NCBI GenBank assembly: GCA_013399115.1
Contig: VXAA01003006.1
Coordinates: forward strand, 1,003,866-1,067,865
Source: Anseranas semipalmata
Lineage: Eukaryota; Chordata; Aves; Anseriformes; Anseranatidae
Direction: 5' to 3'
Length of the DNA: 64,000 nucleotides
Made by a program: the position numbers and the translations under genes. Of the stretch, positions 61,070-64,000 are shown one piece after another. The notes under the pieces are model-generated. The model was not told where the DNA came from and did not search any database. It saw nothing but the letters and a program-made list of their open reading frames with translations. Each line of letters begins with the position of its first letter. Within the stretch, counting starts at the first letter, position 1.

Positions 61070-63835
61070 TTTGCAACCTTGGCACACCATACACCTATCT
61101 ACAAGTGGCTTTAAGCAAAGGTTGGCCAAAACTAGACTGTAACATTCCCAATTACCTTTAAAAACAACAACAACGAAGTAACCCTATTTTACGTTGCATC
61201 CCTCAGCTACAGAGACCTCTGGGAAATGAGAAGGCCTCTGTTTCCGCAGCCCCTGGTTGCAAAACTAAAGATGTTTCGGTACAAAAGCCACATCTGGCCC
61301 ATAGCAAGGGAGTAGATGGTACAGTCACCAGCACAGCTACAGCTGCGTAGGAATTAGGAAGGAGGGAGGCAGCTACTGGAGTGGGATCTGAGCCACCTGG
61401 AGCTCTGCAGATCAAAGTCATCGTCTTCCTCCTGACTGAGAGGCAACTGGCACAGACAGCATTTCACACTGACTGTAATCTCCGAAGACAGCTAGACATG
61501 TTGAAGGAGGATAGCTCTAGAGTCACCTGGCTTCAGGGCCAAAAAATAAGTAACAGCAAATGCCTGGAGCCCAAAGGCATGGACCCAAACTTCTCACAAG
61601 GAGGACACGGCAAGCATCCGTGACTGTAACGAGAAGCATATGAGGAGCAGCCAGCCAGAGCCACCACAGGTGTCCCCCTGTCCTGCAGTAAGAGCTGTAA
61701 GTGCAACCTGAAAAGTGCACCAAGGCACCCACTGCCGTGCCACCTCATGTGGGATGATGGGTATCTCACCCTCATAGGTGCTTCTCTGCCCTGGGACACC
61801 AGGCACTGCAGGAGCAACTGTGCCAGTGCACGGGCCAGCCCTTTCTTCCTGGCCACTCTGAGAGTCCCATGCAATAAATGAATGAGCCAGATCATGGACG
61901 AGCCCTCAAGTCAGAGGAACATGTTCCTCAAAACTCATCCTTCCAGGAAAGGCTATTTACCCTTCTGAGCCTTGGCTAGGGTATTACCAACACACGGCCA
62001 ACTGCTAGGGGAAACAGATGCTAACCTTACCAGAAGTACCACAGACAACTCATCCACAGCACATCCAAGGAAGCAGAAGTCCCTCCAGACTAGCTGCTGC
62101 CATATACCCAAGCCACAGTGAATGTCAATGGTATCAGACCAGGCAAATCCCCACATTGCTGGAGGCTCTCACGTGCACACTCTCTCTTATAAACTATTAC
62201 AGAAAGTAAACTTCTGATGCTGCCTGCTCGGCTCTTCTCTGTCCCCTACATGACCTAGCTCAAGGTTAGTTTCAAAAAGCAAAACACCGAGTGACAGAGC
62301 ATTTATCATTAATAAACTCATAGAATAAAAACAGTGCTGGCATCCCAAAACCAGTGCCCTAGAAAGACAAGGGAAGTATACGAGTACCACGAGCAAAGAC
62401 CTACTTCTAGCACAGCTTCCCAGTTGTTTGTCATACCAATAGCACCCTGCAACTAATACAGCTATTTTCTTCATCAATTATTAACTAGGCAAAGACTATT
62501 TGTTTGAAGAGCTGTGCGGAAAGTCCAAAGAGGAAGCGAGCAGTTTCAAGCTCCACACACACACCCTGCGACAGGCTTGGGATCCTCTCCAGATCAGATA
62601 CGCCTCGCTCGCCAGGGGCCAACGGCTCTGCTTCCAGCAGCTGGGAAGGAGGCAGGCCCGGGCGCTTGCTGCAGCTGGGCATGGGTCTTCCAGGCAGGAG
62701 CACATCTCTCACGTGGGGCCTCACCACCTTCCCTCGCAGGAGGCATTTGAAGGCCACTGAGCAGTACCGGGGCTGCACCCAAGGCTCACCACTTGCATGC
62801 TGACTGCACTGTGCGCTAGCTATGTCAGCATCTGCCGAGCAAACTCCCCATGCAGCTTTTGTGCTGTTCATGGGAACCAGCTCCTACCAGCCACACTCCT
62901 CTTCCACCATCTTCCCTCCACCTAGCTCGCCTTTATTGCCAGACCACACAAGGAAGAGTGTTGCACAAAGCCAACAGCAGGGAAGGTATGTCGGTGTAAG
63001 CCTTGAGGTATCCTGCAGCTTTTGTTTTGCAGGAACTTTTCCAACATGAATTAGGAAATGTCTCTCCTTAATGTTGAGGCATGTCAAGACAACTGAACAA
63101 GCAGTGGTTCGGCAGCAATATTCCACCCCTGATTTGGAAGAGAGCTAGAACAGCTTCAGATGAAGAGCACCAAGCTTTCTCCAGAGGAGAGCTCAAAGGT
63201 GAAGAAAACAAGAACTGCCACATGAGCAGCACTGGCAAAGAAGTGTCCCTAAATAAAAACACTGGTTTCAGAAGTTTCTGGGATTGGTGACTGATGGTCC
63301 AGCAGGTATGAAGGCTTGCATGCAATAGCAGGATGACCTGTATGTACACTGAAACTTTGCTGCGGGCCCCCATTCTTCTCCCTTGCAAAATGCCAAATAG
63401 CCACTCTGCCACAAAGGCCTGATACCACTAACAAGCTGGGCCTGACATTTGGGAAATCCACACTTGAACATCCCACTAGAGCCTCGCTCAAAGCACAGCA
63501 CAGGCTGTCCTCCAGGGGAAAGGGGCTGCTCCTCGCAGCAGGAACAAAAACCAGTCCAAAGTTTGAGCTACATCGACCAGAAAGAAGTTTGCAGGAACGG
63601 ACTGAGCGACTCAGGATGGGAGGAGGACTCCCTAAGACACTGATCTGCACACCCCATGCTTGATGGGGCTGACAGGTTGCTTCAGTGAGGCGTGAAGGAG
63701 GGTGCCCGAGCACACAGTGGGCATCTCAAGGGTGAAAAGGAGAGAAATAGCTGCATTTGAGTGGTTGTCTAAAACCAGCACCTCGATTTTTGCAAGTAAA
63801 ACCAGCTTCATTGTCAGTTTCTTGAAAAAACTTGG
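61070..63835. other. Unique sequence, possible 3' UTR
   Basis: No recognisable protein. Several frames of mixed composition occur on both strands (plus 61381-61623 and 63081-63290; minus 61533-61895), none with a known motif. If either minus-strand polyA signal is used, part of this could be transcribed as 3' UTR. Confidence 0.35.
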
Positions 63836-63837
63836 GG

Positions 63838-63843
63838 TTTATT
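63838..63843 (-). terminator. Possible polyadenylation signal (minus strand)
   Basis: Minus-strand AATCAATAAACCCC context, with AT-rich, UTR-like sequence to its right up to the window edge. It would belong to a minus-strand gene lying beyond 64000. Weak on its own. Confidence 0.2.
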
Positions 63844-64000
63844 GATTTAAACTGCAAACAGTCGTTACAAAAGAGATTCTCTTTTTAAATAAACTCACAC
63901 AAAGAGGAAGAAAAAGCAATGTAGTGAACAGTAACAGGGGAAAAAAATTACATTCATTAATCTCTTTGTGCCAGTCCCGTTCACCTCAGCAAGGAAAACT

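Noticed and set aside
1..64000. tRNA, rRNA, snRNA genes, CRISPR arrays, intact endogenous retrovirus or LTRs
   Set aside because: Looked for on both strands. No conserved RNA boxes, spaced direct-repeat arrays, paired LTRs or retroviral motifs were found.

Overview
The window looks like non-coding nuclear DNA from a bird. The main evidence is a CR1 LINE 3' end at 26311-26415 that reads like the avian CR1 consensus, two older CR1 remnants (32678-34520 and 57735-58022), several very decayed MIR/CORE-SINE-like pieces, low overall repeat density, and small scattered CpG-rich patches in a moderate-GC background. No bacterial or phage-like gene organisation is present: there are no operons, no dense long ORFs and no CRISPR arrays. 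A single ambiguous base (N) lies at 21236. I cannot name the species or chromosome.

No protein-coding gene could be recognised by family. The longest open frames (about 190-240 codons) lie in GC-rich patches where stop codons are rare, and several cross CpG islands or repeat copies, so I treat them as chance. The best coding candidate is a possible last exon at 11987-12138 (+): a splice acceptor, 50 codons with a strong purine-first pattern, a stop, and an AATAAA signal 189 bases downstream. Weaker coding-like stretches are at about 6950-7330 (-) and 56957-57181 (+). Two TTTATT motifs near the right end (61060, 63838) could be minus-strand polyadenylation signals.

Layout. 1-12 kb: unique DNA with two CpG clusters (2.6 and 3.3 kb), a 16-bp palindrome at 5.2 kb and a MIR-like copy at 7.9 kb. 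12-26 kb: the candidate terminal exon, two further MIR-like copies, a G-quadruplex-forming TTGGG tract (16.37 kb), a 37-bp tandem duplication (23.2 kb) and the clearest CpG island (25.4-25.9 kb), which is flanked by two short tandem repeats. 26-35 kb: avian CR1, a long unique stretch, then an ancient 1.8-kb CR1 with a decayed reverse transcriptase segment. 35-50 kb: unique DNA with A/T-rich simple repeats and CpG islands at 39.7 and 50.1 kb. 50-64 kb: unique DNA with a perfect 130-bp (CCTTT)26 tract, another old CR1 and two possible minus-strand 3' ends.

The likeliest reading is intergenic or intronic avian sequence. I found no previously undescribed biological system. The items worth a second look are the possible terminal exon, the isolated CpG islands, and the structured simple repeats.
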